Source of the DNA: GCA-002726655 sp046582185
GTDB taxonomy: Bacteria > Pseudomonadota > Gammaproteobacteria > Pseudomonadales > Azotimanducaceae
Assembly (NCBI GenBank): GCA_046582185.1
Contig: JAYGEX010000032.1
Span: forward strand, 75,571-139,570
Length of the DNA stretch: 64,000 nt
Direction: 5' to 3'
Part shown: one piece after another, positions 1-8,979 of the stretch
Layout of the letters: the number at the start of each line of letters is the position of its first letter
Numbering within the stretch: position 1 is the first letter of the stretch
Notes under the pieces: generated by a model
What the model was told of the DNA's origin: nothing
Seen by the model: only the letters and a program-made list of their open reading frames with translations
Databases searched by the model: none
Translations under genes and position numbers: made by a program

Positions 1-1312
1 CTACAATCCCAACAAGCACATTGGTCAATGCAGTAGCCACAAAGATTCCGACATATCCGTAGAAGTGACTGGCGATGAGCGCCATTGGAATATAGATAAT
101 CAGCAGTCTGGCTAATGACAAGATAAGCGCTGGCATCGGCTTGCGGATGGCATTAAACGAATGTGTCGAAACCACAAATAATCCCATAAAGCCAATCGAT
201 AATGGCACGATATGCAGATAGCTTACGGCTGTATCAACCAGGCTGGCATCATCATTGATACTGTTGACGAAATAATCACCAGCGACCCACATAATGGATG
301 CCGCAATCAGCCCCCACATTAAGCAGCCGATGTAACAGGTAGTGAGTACCTGGTAAGTCCTCTCAAATTTTCGCGCGCCCCAGTTCTGACCCACCAGCGG
401 CACTACGCTGGTTGAAATCCCGATAACAACCATAGCAACCACCGATTCAATTCGACTGGCGACTCCAAACCCGGCTACCACTGTGGTACCAAACCCCGCT
501 AGTAACCAGGTAACAACCGCCATAGACAAGGGTTGTATGAGATTGGTGGCAGCCGCCGGAATACCAACATACAATATCTGCCTTGAAGATTGTAAAAAGG
601 TATCGAAAGAGTTGATGAATAATTTCTCTTTGAAGAAATACCAATAAATCACCAGAAATAGCTGCGCTATCGTGCCTGCGACAAAGGCCCATCCGGCTCC
701 CATGAGACCAAGCTCCGGAAATCCAAATAAGCCAAAAATGAGAAATGGCCCCACCATAACTTGCACAACAGGCGCAATGCTCATGATGTAACCCGGGAAG
801 GTTGCGTTGCCAAATGATCGAATGAGGCCGGTCGAGACCATTGCGGTCCCCATCATGGGAAAACCGATTAACCAGATGTGAGCATAATTGCTGGCCAGAT
901 CCAGTACTTCTTCTTTGGCACCAAGCAAGGAGAAGACATGCTCCGCACCGATTTGCCCGAAAAGTGCAATCAGGATCGTAAACAACAGAACCAGCACATA
1001 GCAGTGTGTAATGGTGGTCGCTGTTTTGACGCGATTGCCATCCCCCATGGATTGAGCAATGAGTGTTGATGCACCAACGCCAATTCCCCGGGATAGGGCA
1101 TTTAGTGACATCGCAATAGGAAAGGTGAAAGTGATTGCAGCGATTTCGAAACTGCCTACCATGCCGATGTAGAACATCTCTATCAGTTGACCAATTGTCA
1201 TGGCCAGAAATCCGACGATCATCACGCTCGATAGATGCAAGACATGGCGCCGGATGGAACCTACTGTAAATTTGGCAACATTACCTTGTCGGTCTGTTGA
1301 TGCTCTGTTCAA
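1..1312 (-). CDS. MATE family multidrug/metabolite exporter (C-terminus beyond window)
   Basis: Inner-membrane antiporter of the MATE family, which exports drugs or metabolites using H+ or Na+ gradients. The reading frame stays open to the left edge, so the C-terminus lies outside. The visible ~437 residues show repeated hydrophobic segments and typical MATE stretches such as GQNWGARKFERTYQ and FGVASRIES. I start it at TTG 1312 because an AAGGGG ribosome site lies about six bases upstream; the next in-frame ATG is ~30 codons in. It resembles the exporter at 20106-21476 (GFGIxSRxE, VGQNWGA) more than the one at 52944-54296. It is divergent from yceH. The substrate cannot be inferred. Confidence 0.9.
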   Translation of the reverse strand, partial: MNRASTDRQGNVAKFTVGSIRRHVLHLSSVMIVGFLAMTIGQLIEMFYIGMVGSFEIAAITFTFPIAMSLNALSRGIGVGASTLIAQSMGDGNRVKTATTITHCYVLVLLFTILIALFGQIGAEHVFSLLGAKEEVLDLASNYAHIWLIGFPMMGTAMVSTGLIRSFGNATFPGYIMSIAPVVQVMVGPFLIFGLFGFPELGLMGAGWAFVAGTIAQLFLVIYWYFFKEKLFINSFDTFLQSSRQILYVGIPAAATNLIQPLSMAVVTWLLAGFGTTVVAGFGVASRIESVVAMVVIGISTSVVPLVGQNWGARKFERTYQVLTTCYIGCLMWGLIAASIMWVAGDYFVNSINDDASLVDTAVSYLHIVPLSIGFMGLFVVSTHSFNAIRKPMPALILSLARLLIIYIPMALIASHFYGYVGIFVATALTNVLVGIV

Positions 1313-1508
1313 TTTAGCCCCTTTGGCTGAGTGTTAGAATGTTTCTAGTAAAAGGGCTTAGCTTGCCGCCGTACTTTTCACTTGTTATCCCGTACCTCTT
1401 CTTAATGAGGGGATTCTGCCAGAGTATATTAGTGTGCCCATGAGGGCTATCTTCAACCATGGATTATTGCGACTATCTACAGTTACTAATACGCTCGAGA
1501 TAGAATCA

Positions 1509-2177
1509 ATGAACATAGAACTGTCTTCCGAAGAAGCGCGAATTATTGGCTGCCTCATGGAGAAATCTGTCACCACGCCGGATCAGTATCCCCTGACGCT
1601 GAATGCACTCACGAATGCCTGCAATCAAAAATCCAGCCGTGATCCAGTCATGAACCTGAACAAAGGCGATGTGCAAAGAACATGTCGCGAACTCAAAGAC
1701 AAGCGACTCGTAGGTCTTGAAGATAGCTTTAAGAATAACACTGAAAAGTATGAACAACGTTTCTGTAATACCTTGCTGGGTGAACGTCAGTTTGACGGGG
1801 CTGCCTACGCCCTGATTTGCCTGCTATTGCTGCGTGGTCCGCACACGCCCGGCGAGCTACGAAGCCGCAGTGGGCGATTGCATGAATTTGCTGATAATCA
1901 GGCGGTGGTGGATACCTTGCAGGTTTTGATGGAAGCCGAAGGCGGGGCAGCTGTTGCGCGTTTGCCAAGGCAAGCGGGTCGTATGGATCATGAGTATGCT
2001 CACCTGTTTTTTGGACATATTGAATCAACATCAGAAGATCCTGTAATTGTGCAGCGAGCACCAGCATCCAGCAGAGATCGGCAGCTTGATGATCTCGTGG
2101 CGCGCATTGATGTATTGGAGGATGCCTTGAAGAAGTTAGCGGAACAGCTGGGTAAGGAACTGGATTTGGAAAGGTAG
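1509..2177 (+). CDS. yceH: YceH family protein (UPF0502/DUF480)
   Basis: A 222-residue protein of the YceH family, which has two winged-helix-like domains and no established biochemical role. The N-terminus (LSSEEARIIGCLMEKSVTTPDQYPL) and the middle stretch LLLRGPHTPGELRSRS are family hallmarks. The C-terminal ~35 residues are charged and probably helical. The frame is open to a start at 1434, but the family normally begins with MN(I/L)xLSxEEAR, so ATG 1509 is preferred. It stands alone, divergent from the MATE gene. Confidence 0.9.
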   Translation: MNIELSSEEARIIGCLMEKSVTTPDQYPLTLNALTNACNQKSSRDPVMNLNKGDVQRTCRELKDKRLVGLEDSFKNNTEKYEQRFCNTLLGERQFDGAAYALICLLLLRGPHTPGELRSRSGRLHEFADNQAVVDTLQVLMEAEGGAAVARLPRQAGRMDHEYAHLFFGHIESTSEDPVIVQRAPASSRDRQLDDLVARIDVLEDALKKLAEQLGKELDLER

Positions 2178-2223
2178 ATATTAGTCCGGTATCCGAATTT
2201 TTCTTTAGGCCATGGAGTAGCAT

Positions 2224-3276
2224 TTGAAGACTGTAAACATTATTGCAGGATTATGTCTGTTCTCATCCCTTGCGTTTGCCGGGCCAGATGTATGGGAAAT
2301 TCAGAAACGAAACGTGCCCTTGCCAGCAGGTGCAAGTGAACAGCTGCGGCAGTCCATCGCAGCAAGGGCCCAGCCAAATCCTGAGGCTCGACGTAGCACC
2401 TTTAATAACATCAAAGACTTCAATTGGGCGACGTTCATAAAGGATAATGAATTCAATCGGGGCGGGGCGGCTGTGAGTCTTGCCAGGTCGCTTGGGGTGT
2501 CAATTGACAAACACAAGATAGAAGGGGTCACTGTATATCACGTCGATCCGGAAATCGTTAACCCCAAATTTGCAAAGAGTATGTTTCTCTTTCTCCACGG
2601 CGGCGCCTATATATTCGGGGGTGGTGATGCCAGCGTCTATGAGGCTATTGTAATCGCCCACCATACCGGGATGCGTATATTGGCTGTTGATTATCGAATG
2701 CCTCCTGACCATCCCTTCCCGGCAGCGATTGATGATGTGGTGACGGTATATAGACATCTGCTGGGGGAAGGCAAGGAATCGGCCAGGCTCGCCATCGGCG
2801 GCACATCCTCAGGTGGAGGGCTTGCGCTGGCCTCGGTACACAAATTCAGGATCTTGGATCTGCCATTGCCTGGTGCTGTCTACGTGGGTACGCCCTGGGC
2901 AGATCTAAGTAAGACAGGCGATACTCAATTTACTAATGAAGGCCTGGACCGGGCCCTGGTTACTTATGACGGGCTGCTGATCGCCGCTGCCAAATTGTAT
3001 GCCGATGGCCTTGATCTGAAACATCCTCTCCTATCGCCCGTCTATGGCGATTTTTCAGGATTCCCGCCGACTTACCTGGTGACAGGTACCAGGGACATGT
3101 TCCTTAGTGACACGGCGAGAACCCATCGTAAATTACGCGTGGCTGGCGTGGAAGCTGAGCTCAATGTATATGAGGGAATGTCACATGCAGGTTACATCAC
3201 CAGTCTGGATACTCCCGAATCGACACAAGTTTATTCTGAACTGCAGGCGTTTCTGCTGCAGTATTTGGGCGAATGA
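2224..3276 (+). CDS. secreted alpha/beta hydrolase, HSL/esterase family
   Basis: Carboxylesterase of the hormone-sensitive-lipase type, predicted to be exported: residues 1-19 form a signal peptide ending in SLAFA. The oxyanion-hole motif HGGAY is at 125-129, the nucleophile Ser195 sits in GTSSG, Asp291 in GTRD and His321 in GMSHAG, so the triad is complete. The start is TTG 2224, preceded by GGAG seven bases upstream; no nearby ATG fits. Length (350) is normal for the family including its leader. It probably acts on small esters in the periplasm; the substrate is unknown. The next gene follows after 37 bases on the same strand. Confidence 0.88.
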   Translation: MKTVNIIAGLCLFSSLAFAGPDVWEIQKRNVPLPAGASEQLRQSIAARAQPNPEARRSTFNNIKDFNWATFIKDNEFNRGGAAVSLARSLGVSIDKHKIEGVTVYHVDPEIVNPKFAKSMFLFLHGGAYIFGGGDASVYEAIVIAHHTGMRILAVDYRMPPDHPFPAAIDDVVTVYRHLLGEGKESARLAIGGTSSGGGLALASVHKFRILDLPLPGAVYVGTPWADLSKTGDTQFTNEGLDRALVTYDGLLIAAAKLYADGLDLKHPLLSPVYGDFSGFPPTYLVTGTRDMFLSDTARTHRKLRVAGVEAELNVYEGMSHAGYITSLDTPESTQVYSELQAFLLQYLGE

Positions 3277-3313
3277 GATGAGTCTGGATTCCTGACTTGC
3301 TGATTAACCTACA

Positions 3314-4021
3314 TTGAAATATATCGGTCTGGATGGCTGTAAGTCGGGGTGGTTCTTTGTAGCACTTGATGATGCAAGTGGCGTCGAAATCGGCATATTG
3401 TCGACCATAGCGGAAATCGAGCCTCTGCTGGATTTGGATAGTACCGTCTTGATAGATATTCCCATTGGCTTAAGGAGTTCGGGTTCGCTGGAACGCCTCT
3501 GTGACAAACATGCCAGAAAATTGTTAGGTCCCAAGCGGGGCTCAAGTGTGTTCCGTGTACCGTGCCGGACCGCGCTGACTGCTCTTGACTATCAACAGGC
3601 CAGCACCGTCAATTTTGAGAATACCGGCAAAAAGCTATCAAAGCAGACGTGGGGAATTGTTGCAAAAATTAGAGAAGTTGATGATTATATTCGTCGTTCT
3701 GCGAATGGCGTGCTGCCAAGGGAAATGCACCCAGAGCTGTGTTTCTGTGCGCTGAATTTAATGCGACCCCTGAAGCACAATAAGAAAACAGATCAAGGAT
3801 TTGCAGAGCGAATTGACATTCTGTGCAGTTATTTCGCAGAGTCTGAACGAGTCGTAAGTCTTGGTCTCAGTCGTTTTCTAAGGAAGGTAGTAGCCCGGGA
3901 TGATATTGTGGATGCGCTGGTTGGTGCAGTTACTGCGAAGTTGCCACTAATTTCATTGCCTCAGCATATTGAAATTGATGGAGAAGGTTTACAGATGGAG
4001 ATTGTATACGCTGATGTCTAG
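3314..4021 (+). CDS. DUF429 family protein (predicted RNase H-like nuclease)
   Basis: 235-residue DUF429 protein. The opening MKYIGLDGCKSGW carries the conserved Asp of the RNase H-like fold. VLIDIPIGL, a PRExHPExCF stretch and the C-terminal DDIVDALVGAVTA match the family pattern. Members are predicted nucleases but the activity is not proven. The start is TTG 3314, which places the catalytic Asp at residue 7. Its last codons overlap the start of the sulfatase at 4014, so the two are probably translationally coupled. Confidence 0.85.
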   Translation: MKYIGLDGCKSGWFFVALDDASGVEIGILSTIAEIEPLLDLDSTVLIDIPIGLRSSGSLERLCDKHARKLLGPKRGSSVFRVPCRTALTALDYQQASTVNFENTGKKLSKQTWGIVAKIREVDDYIRRSANGVLPREMHPELCFCALNLMRPLKHNKKTDQGFAERIDILCSYFAESERVVSLGLSRFLRKVVARDDIVDALVGAVTAKLPLISLPQHIEIDGEGLQMEIVYADV

Positions 4022-5795
4022 TTCCAAATTCAGGCTCATGTACGTTTTTAATATTCTTGTGTTTAGCGTTTGCTACGCATCTGTTGCCGTCGCTGGTGAT
4101 CGCCCTAACATAGTGTTGTTGTTGGCAGATGATTTAGGCTTCAGTGATTTGGGTAGTTATGGTAGCCAGATAGACACGCCCAATATTGATCAACTGGCTA
4201 GTGTTGGTATACGATTCTCGAACTACCATACAGCTGCAAGCTGCGCGCCGACACGTTCCATGTTGATGACCGGGGTTGATAGTCACAGAAATGGTGTGGC
4301 AAACATGCCGGAATCTTTGCCCAGTGAGCAATTAGGACAGCCTGGCTATGAAGGCACCCTTAATAAGAATGTCGTGACTATTGCGACCTTGTTGCGTGAT
4401 TCCGGGTACCACACCTATATGGCGGGCAAGTGGCACCTCGGAAAGAGCGCCGATCTGTTGCCCAGCGGTCGCGGTTTTGAGCGATCTTTTACGATGGCGG
4501 ATACAGGTGCAGACAATTGGGAACAAAAACCATACCTGCCGATTTATTCCCAGGCGAACTGGTTTGAAGATGGTATTGAGACCACGCTGCCAGAAGATTT
4601 CTATTCCAGTAAAAATCTCGTCGATAAGACCATTGAATATATTGGCGGCAACCTCGCAGACAAAAAGCCCTTCTTTGCCTATGTGGCGTTTCTGGCTGTT
4701 CACCTTCCTGTACAGGCACCTCGCGAATACACGCAGAAGTATCTTGGCGAATTTGATCAAGGATGGAACGAACTAAGAAAGCAGCGATATGAAGGTGCGG
4801 TTAAGTCTGGCGTCCTTCGAGATGGGATAGAAATGGCGGAAATACCAACGACTCTGGATTGGGCTTCACTAACAGTGGAGGAGAAGCGTTACCAATCAAA
4901 ACGCATGGCCGTGTATGCAGGCATGGTTGATGCAATGGATTTCCACCTTGGGCGTTTGCTCACCTATCTCAAAAAGGTCGATCAATATGACAACACTGTC
5001 TTTATTTTCTTGTCAGACAATGGAGCGGAGCCGAGCGATCCGATTCAGTCGCCAGCATTTAAATTGTGGATGAAAATTAGTGACTACAATTCTGATTATG
5101 AAACACTTGGTGAGAAGGGCAGTTATTCTTCAATTGGCCCAAGTTTCGCAAGTGCATCAACTGCGCCGTTTGCCTGGTATAAATTCTTTGCCGGAGAGGG
5201 CGGCTTAAGAGTGCCATTGATCGTTTCGGGTTTATCTTCACCTCTGAATGGCGAAGTCGCAGATGCATTTTCCTGGGTAACGGACATAGTACCGACCATT
5301 TTGGATGTCGCCCAGGTTGGTATACCTGAAGGAAGGTACAATGAAAAGACTGTAGAACCAATCGTTGGTCGGAGTTTGTTGCCATTAATTGAGGGACGGG
5401 TAGAACAGGTTTATGGTGATGACGAACAAATCGGCTATGAATTAGGCGGCAACGCGGCCTTGTTCAAAGGCGATTATAAAGTCCTAATAAATCGCGGTCC
5501 TATTGGTGATGGCGAATGGCATCTGTTTAATCTAAAAAACGACCCAGGTGAGACCTTGGATCTAAAAAATGAACTGCCCCATGTCTTTGAAGAACTGATG
5601 ACCAACTATGGTGAGTATGTTGTGAGCAATGGCGTACTACCTGTCCCGGATGGCTATGACCAGCGGAATCAGATTGCGATCTACGGAATCAAAAAGAGAA
5701 TCGGTAGTTCGTACTACACCTTCATTTCCGTATTTTTTCTGTTGGTTCTTGCTTGGGTGATTTGGCGCCGCCGATATAAAGCGCAACGCCATTGA
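4014..5795 (+). CDS. membrane-anchored type I sulfatase
   Basis: Formylglycine-dependent sulfatase (alkaline-phosphatase superfamily) that removes sulfate esters outside the cytoplasm. With the start at ATG 4014 it has 593 residues: an N-terminal signal segment (about 7-28, ending VAVAG), metal ligands in ADD (39-40), and the modification motif CAPTR with Cys77, a normal CxPxR site. GKWHLG and SDNGAEPS are further sulfatase blocks. The C-terminus ends in a hydrophobic segment (about 567-583) followed by WRRRYK, a probable membrane anchor with the tail inside. ATG 4014 overlaps the stop of the DUF429 gene by eight bases. No formylglycine-generating enzyme is in the window. Confidence 0.92.
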   Translation: MSSSKFRLMYVFNILVFSVCYASVAVAGDRPNIVLLLADDLGFSDLGSYGSQIDTPNIDQLASVGIRFSNYHTAASCAPTRSMLMTGVDSHRNGVANMPESLPSEQLGQPGYEGTLNKNVVTIATLLRDSGYHTYMAGKWHLGKSADLLPSGRGFERSFTMADTGADNWEQKPYLPIYSQANWFEDGIETTLPEDFYSSKNLVDKTIEYIGGNLADKKPFFAYVAFLAVHLPVQAPREYTQKYLGEFDQGWNELRKQRYEGAVKSGVLRDGIEMAEIPTTLDWASLTVEEKRYQSKRMAVYAGMVDAMDFHLGRLLTYLKKVDQYDNTVFIFLSDNGAEPSDPIQSPAFKLWMKISDYNSDYETLGEKGSYSSIGPSFASASTAPFAWYKFFAGEGGLRVPLIVSGLSSPLNGEVADAFSWVTDIVPTILDVAQVGIPEGRYNEKTVEPIVGRSLLPLIEGRVEQVYGDDEQIGYELGGNAALFKGDYKVLINRGPIGDGEWHLFNLKNDPGETLDLKNELPHVFEELMTNYGEYVVSNGVLPVPDGYDQRNQIAIYGIKKRIGSSYYTFISVFFLLVLAWVIWRRRYKAQRH

Positions 5796-6115
5796 TAATC
5801 AGGACGATGCTTCCAGTTCACGTTGGCTGGTAGCAATCAGAAGCTGGCCCTTCAAGCCCGCATTTCGGTGAACCCCAAATTTCGTCACACTTGTTGATGG
5901 TGTTTTTTAAGCTGCGCTATTGTACATTATCCGCGACGGTTTATAGGGCAGAAATCATGGTTATCTACAATCCCAATTGTTGTTCTGGAAGATAGGCTTG
6001 ACTCAGAATACAATGATCAATTCTGGTCAATATTGTTGTCCAGATTAGATTTGCGGCATGGCAGGTAGATATTGGAGACTATGCCAATGAATTATATTTT
6101 TGAAGGAGGCTGTTA
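5796..6115. other. intergenic stretch between sulfatase and P450
   Basis: No gene is visible. The last bases hold a strong ribosome site (GAAGGAGG) eight bases before the P450 start. A weak inverted repeat (TCTGG at 6022-6026 and CCAGA at 6040-6044) brackets an 8-bp palindrome CAATATTG and might be an operator, but the arms are short. Confidence 0.4.
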
Positions 6116-7396
6116 ATGAGTGAACCAATGACGAAGAACGACAAGGTGGTGATCAATCCCCTGGATCTACCTTATCAAGACCCACTGACGACTTCTCTGG
6201 AAGAGTTGGATGTTGCTCGTCCTCAATTGTTCGAGAAGGACGAACACTGGGCCTACTTCGAGCGCTTAAGGAAGGATGCGCCGGTTCATTATTGTAAAGA
6301 CAGCGCATTTGGACCCTATTGGTCAGTAAGCTCGTTCAAGCACATCAAGGAAGTTGATCAGAGACATGACATCTTTAGCTCTGAGCCGGCTATCACCATT
6401 GATGAACAAGACGAAGATTTCAAGCTGCCCATGTTCATTGCGATGGATCAGCCGAAGCATGACGTTCAGCGTAAAGTGGTTCAACCTGCCGTTGCCCCCA
6501 GAAACTTGCAGAAGCTTGAAGGGATTATTCGTGAACGAACCGGAAAGGTGTTGGATGAAGTTCCCCACAATGAGGAATTTGACTGGGTCGATACTGTATC
6601 TATTGAGTTAACCACCATGATGCTGGCGACCATATTTGATTTTCCTTATGAGGATCGACGCAAACTAACGCATTGGTCCGATGTAGCGACTGGTGCTGTG
6701 TACACAGATTTTACCCAGGAGTCACAAGATAAGACGCAAGCAGATCTTATCGAATGTCTGGGCGCTTTCACTGAGATCTGGCATGACCGTGTCAAGAATC
6801 CAGGCGATTTCGATATGATCACCATGTTGGCGCATAACGAAACAACCAAAGACATGGTCAACGATCCGATGGAATATTTGGGCAACTTGATGCTTCTTAT
6901 CGTTGGCGGCAACGATACGACCCGAAATTCCATGACAGGCAGTGTATATGCCTTGAATAAATTCATGGATCAGTACGACAAGCTGCGTGCAGACCAAAGC
7001 CTGATACCGAATATGGTTTCTGAAGTGATCAGGTGGCAAACACCGCTGGCTCATATGCGTCGAAAGGCAAAGGCTGATGTTGAGCTGGGCGGCAAGACAA
7101 TTAAGGCGGGCGACAAGGTCATTATGTGGTATGTCTCTGGCAATCGAGATGAGACAGTCTTTGAAAATCCGCACAATCTTATCATCGACCGACACAATGC
7201 CCGGCAGCATGTCTCTTTTGGTTTTGGCATTCACCGCTGCATGGGCAATCGCCTTGCTGAAATGCAATTGAAGATTCTCTGGGAAGAAATCGACAAGAGG
7301 TTCGAGATGATTGAAGTTCTTGAAGAGCCTGGCAGGTCACAATCGGTCTTTGTTAAGGGATATAACGAACTGAAGGTCAGGGTTTTAAGAAAGTAA
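6116..7396 (+). CDS. cytochrome P450, CYP153-type hydroxylase
   Basis: 426-residue soluble bacterial P450. The I-helix motif GGNDTT is at 264-269, ExxR is EVIR (303-306), and the heme loop FGFGIHRCMG (368-377) holds the Cys375 ligand. Blocks such as GNLMLLIVGGNDTTRNSM, RWQTPLAHMRR and MWYVSGNRDE are typical of CYP153 enzymes, which hydroxylate terminal carbons of alkanes and related chains. The start has an excellent GGAGG site. CYP153s need a ferredoxin and a ferredoxin reductase, usually encoded next door, but none is here. The gene stands alone between two intergenic stretches of 320 and 423 bases. Family assignment is by motif memory. Confidence 0.9.
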   Translation: MSEPMTKNDKVVINPLDLPYQDPLTTSLEELDVARPQLFEKDEHWAYFERLRKDAPVHYCKDSAFGPYWSVSSFKHIKEVDQRHDIFSSEPAITIDEQDEDFKLPMFIAMDQPKHDVQRKVVQPAVAPRNLQKLEGIIRERTGKVLDEVPHNEEFDWVDTVSIELTTMMLATIFDFPYEDRRKLTHWSDVATGAVYTDFTQESQDKTQADLIECLGAFTEIWHDRVKNPGDFDMITMLAHNETTKDMVNDPMEYLGNLMLLIVGGNDTTRNSMTGSVYALNKFMDQYDKLRADQSLIPNMVSEVIRWQTPLAHMRRKAKADVELGGKTIKAGDKVIMWYVSGNRDETVFENPHNLIIDRHNARQHVSFGFGIHRCMGNRLAEMQLKILWEEIDKRFEMIEVLEEPGRSQSVFVKGYNELKVRVLRK

Positions 7397-7566
7397 GTAT
7401 TTACGCAGTTGTAGCCAGTAGTTGCTTGAACCAGCGAGGCCTTAAACGGATGGTTGGTTTTTCGTTTGTTGAGAAAATAGTTTTTCTTCCAACAAGCGCA
7501 TCCCGTCGCAGCCTTCGATTAATGGAATAAGCTAGTCTGAAATTTGGCGTCTTTTACGTATGGTAG

Positions 7567-7608
7567 CTTCGCCTGCGTGACTAAGCTGGGTTTAGTAAGC
7601 AGGCGAAG
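7567..7608. terminator. large hairpin in the 7397-7819 intergenic stretch
   Basis: Arms CTTCGCCTGC (7567-7576) and GCAGGCGAAG (7599-7608) are perfectly complementary. The loop contains a second small stem, ACTAA/TTAGT. It lies ~170 bases after the P450 stop and ~210 bases before the end of the convergent LLM gene. No T-run follows, so it may be a processing or bidirectional stop signal rather than a classic terminator. The rest of 7397-7819 holds no convincing gene. Confidence 0.45.
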
Positions 7609-7819
7609 TGACCTCATTATCGGCTTCGCAAGATCGTCTCGAGGAGCCCGGCTTAGTTTCTTTATTGTCTAAATTTTCATTGTCTTCGCTAACGATAATA
7701 CGAGGGTCCAAAACGCAATGTGTCGACGAATGACGATTTACGTATGACATTCCAGGTGCTAGCCCATGAGGCACAAGAAATAATTGACGCATATGCGGGC
7801 AGGCCAAGGGATAGCTTGC

Positions 7820-8905
7820 TTAGCTGGATCTTCCAGGATTAACAGGCAGATGATCGAATCGTCCCTTGGGTCTTTGCCGTCTGTATTCGTGGACGATAGG
7901 TGCCAGTTCATCCGGCGATGCGCCATGCAAAATCACACTATCCGCACCCTGGTCGAATTGGCCATTTATTGCCGCTACACATTGTTCGTTCGTGCCGATC
8001 GCGGCGGGAGCTAGCCACTGCTCGGGGATCAGCTCCGCGACCAATTCCAGTTCCTGGGTCGTTGCCACCTGATCGATTGCACCTTTGAAATTCGCGATAA
8101 AGTTATGTTCACGAAACTTTTTCAGTACCTTTGGATCCCAGTTGTTCGTCTTGACCAGAAGATCCCCATAAGCCTGCAAGTAGGTTGCCATTCTCCCGAC
8201 CGTCTTCTTTAATTTGAGAGGATAATCCAGCGCATCGGAAATCGTCGCGAAGCAGGACCAGACTCGTACCGACTGCGGGTCCCTGCCGGCTTCTTCCGCT
8301 GCTTGTTTTACAGTTTTTACGCAGCGTTCAAGGGTTTCGTCGGTAAAGAAGGTATGCAGTACAACGCCATCGAATGCTCTACCGGCAAGAGCCAGGGAAT
8401 TGGGCCCAAATGCGGTCATGATTAGTGGTATAGCTTCATCGAATGCGGGATCAAGGCGCAACATTGGCCATGATCCCGCAGGTCCGTTATGTCCAACAAT
8501 GGTCTCGCCTCGCCATAGGCGGCGCATAAGCCCGGCAAAATCCTCCATTTGCGCCGTTTTAATTCTCGGCAGGCCGTAAGCATCAAACATCTTGTCTATA
8601 CCCCTTCCCAGGCCAAGGGTAAATCGGCCGCCGGTAAGGAAATGCATTGTTGTTGCGTGCGCAGCGGTGACCAGCGGATGTTTGGTATTTTGATTTGTGA
8701 CACCGGTTGCGATACCAATTTTATGGGTGACAGCCCCGGCGGCGCCGGATAGGGTAAGCGCCTCTTTGATATTAAAACGTTCGGATATAAAGCAAGCGCC
8801 CAGCCCCATATTTTCAGCGGCCTTTAGCTCCGCAATCATGTCTCGCGGGGATTCGGGCGCACCAGCCAGTGTGTAAAACCCCAGCTCGTTAAGTTGCTCG
8901 GACAT
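7820..8905 (-). CDS. LLM class (luciferase-like) flavin-dependent oxidoreductase
   Basis: 361-residue TIM-barrel oxidoreductase of the luciferase-like family, in a subgroup usually described as F420-dependent. Visible blocks: ELGFYTLAGAP at the N-terminus, FISERFNIKEAL, GIATGVTNQNTKHP and TGGRFTLGLGRG, where the flavin-binding phosphate loop is expected. The start ATG 8905 has GGAAG about seven bases upstream. It diverges from the kinase-like gene at 8980, so the two may share a control region. If the host makes no F420, the cofactor would have to be FMN. The substrate is unknown. Confidence 0.85.
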   Translation of the reverse strand: MSEQLNELGFYTLAGAPESPRDMIAELKAAENMGLGACFISERFNIKEALTLSGAAGAVTHKIGIATGVTNQNTKHPLVTAAHATTMHFLTGGRFTLGLGRGIDKMFDAYGLPRIKTAQMEDFAGLMRRLWRGETIVGHNGPAGSWPMLRLDPAFDEAIPLIMTAFGPNSLALAGRAFDGVVLHTFFTDETLERCVKTVKQAAEEAGRDPQSVRVWSCFATISDALDYPLKLKKTVGRMATYLQAYGDLLVKTNNWDPKVLKKFREHNFIANFKGAIDQVATTQELELVAELIPEQWLAPAAIGTNEQCVAAINGQFDQGADSVILHGASPDELAPIVHEYRRQRPKGRFDHLPVNPGRSS

Positions 8906-8979
8906 ATTTCTTCCTTAAATTAGTAGCGGATACGAATAGCTGTTTGGCATACTAACGCAAATCATTATTGGATCGAAAG

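Noticed and set aside
5956..5994. Short peptide MVIYNPNCCSGR recalling the arsenate-reductase N-terminus.
   Set aside because: Only 12 codons before a stop, and no further homology in any frame.
7744..7842. 33-codon plus-strand frame (MTFQVLAHEAQEIIDAYAG...) at the end of the LLM gene.
   Set aside because: Overlaps the C-terminus of the LLM gene on the other strand and has no ribosome site.
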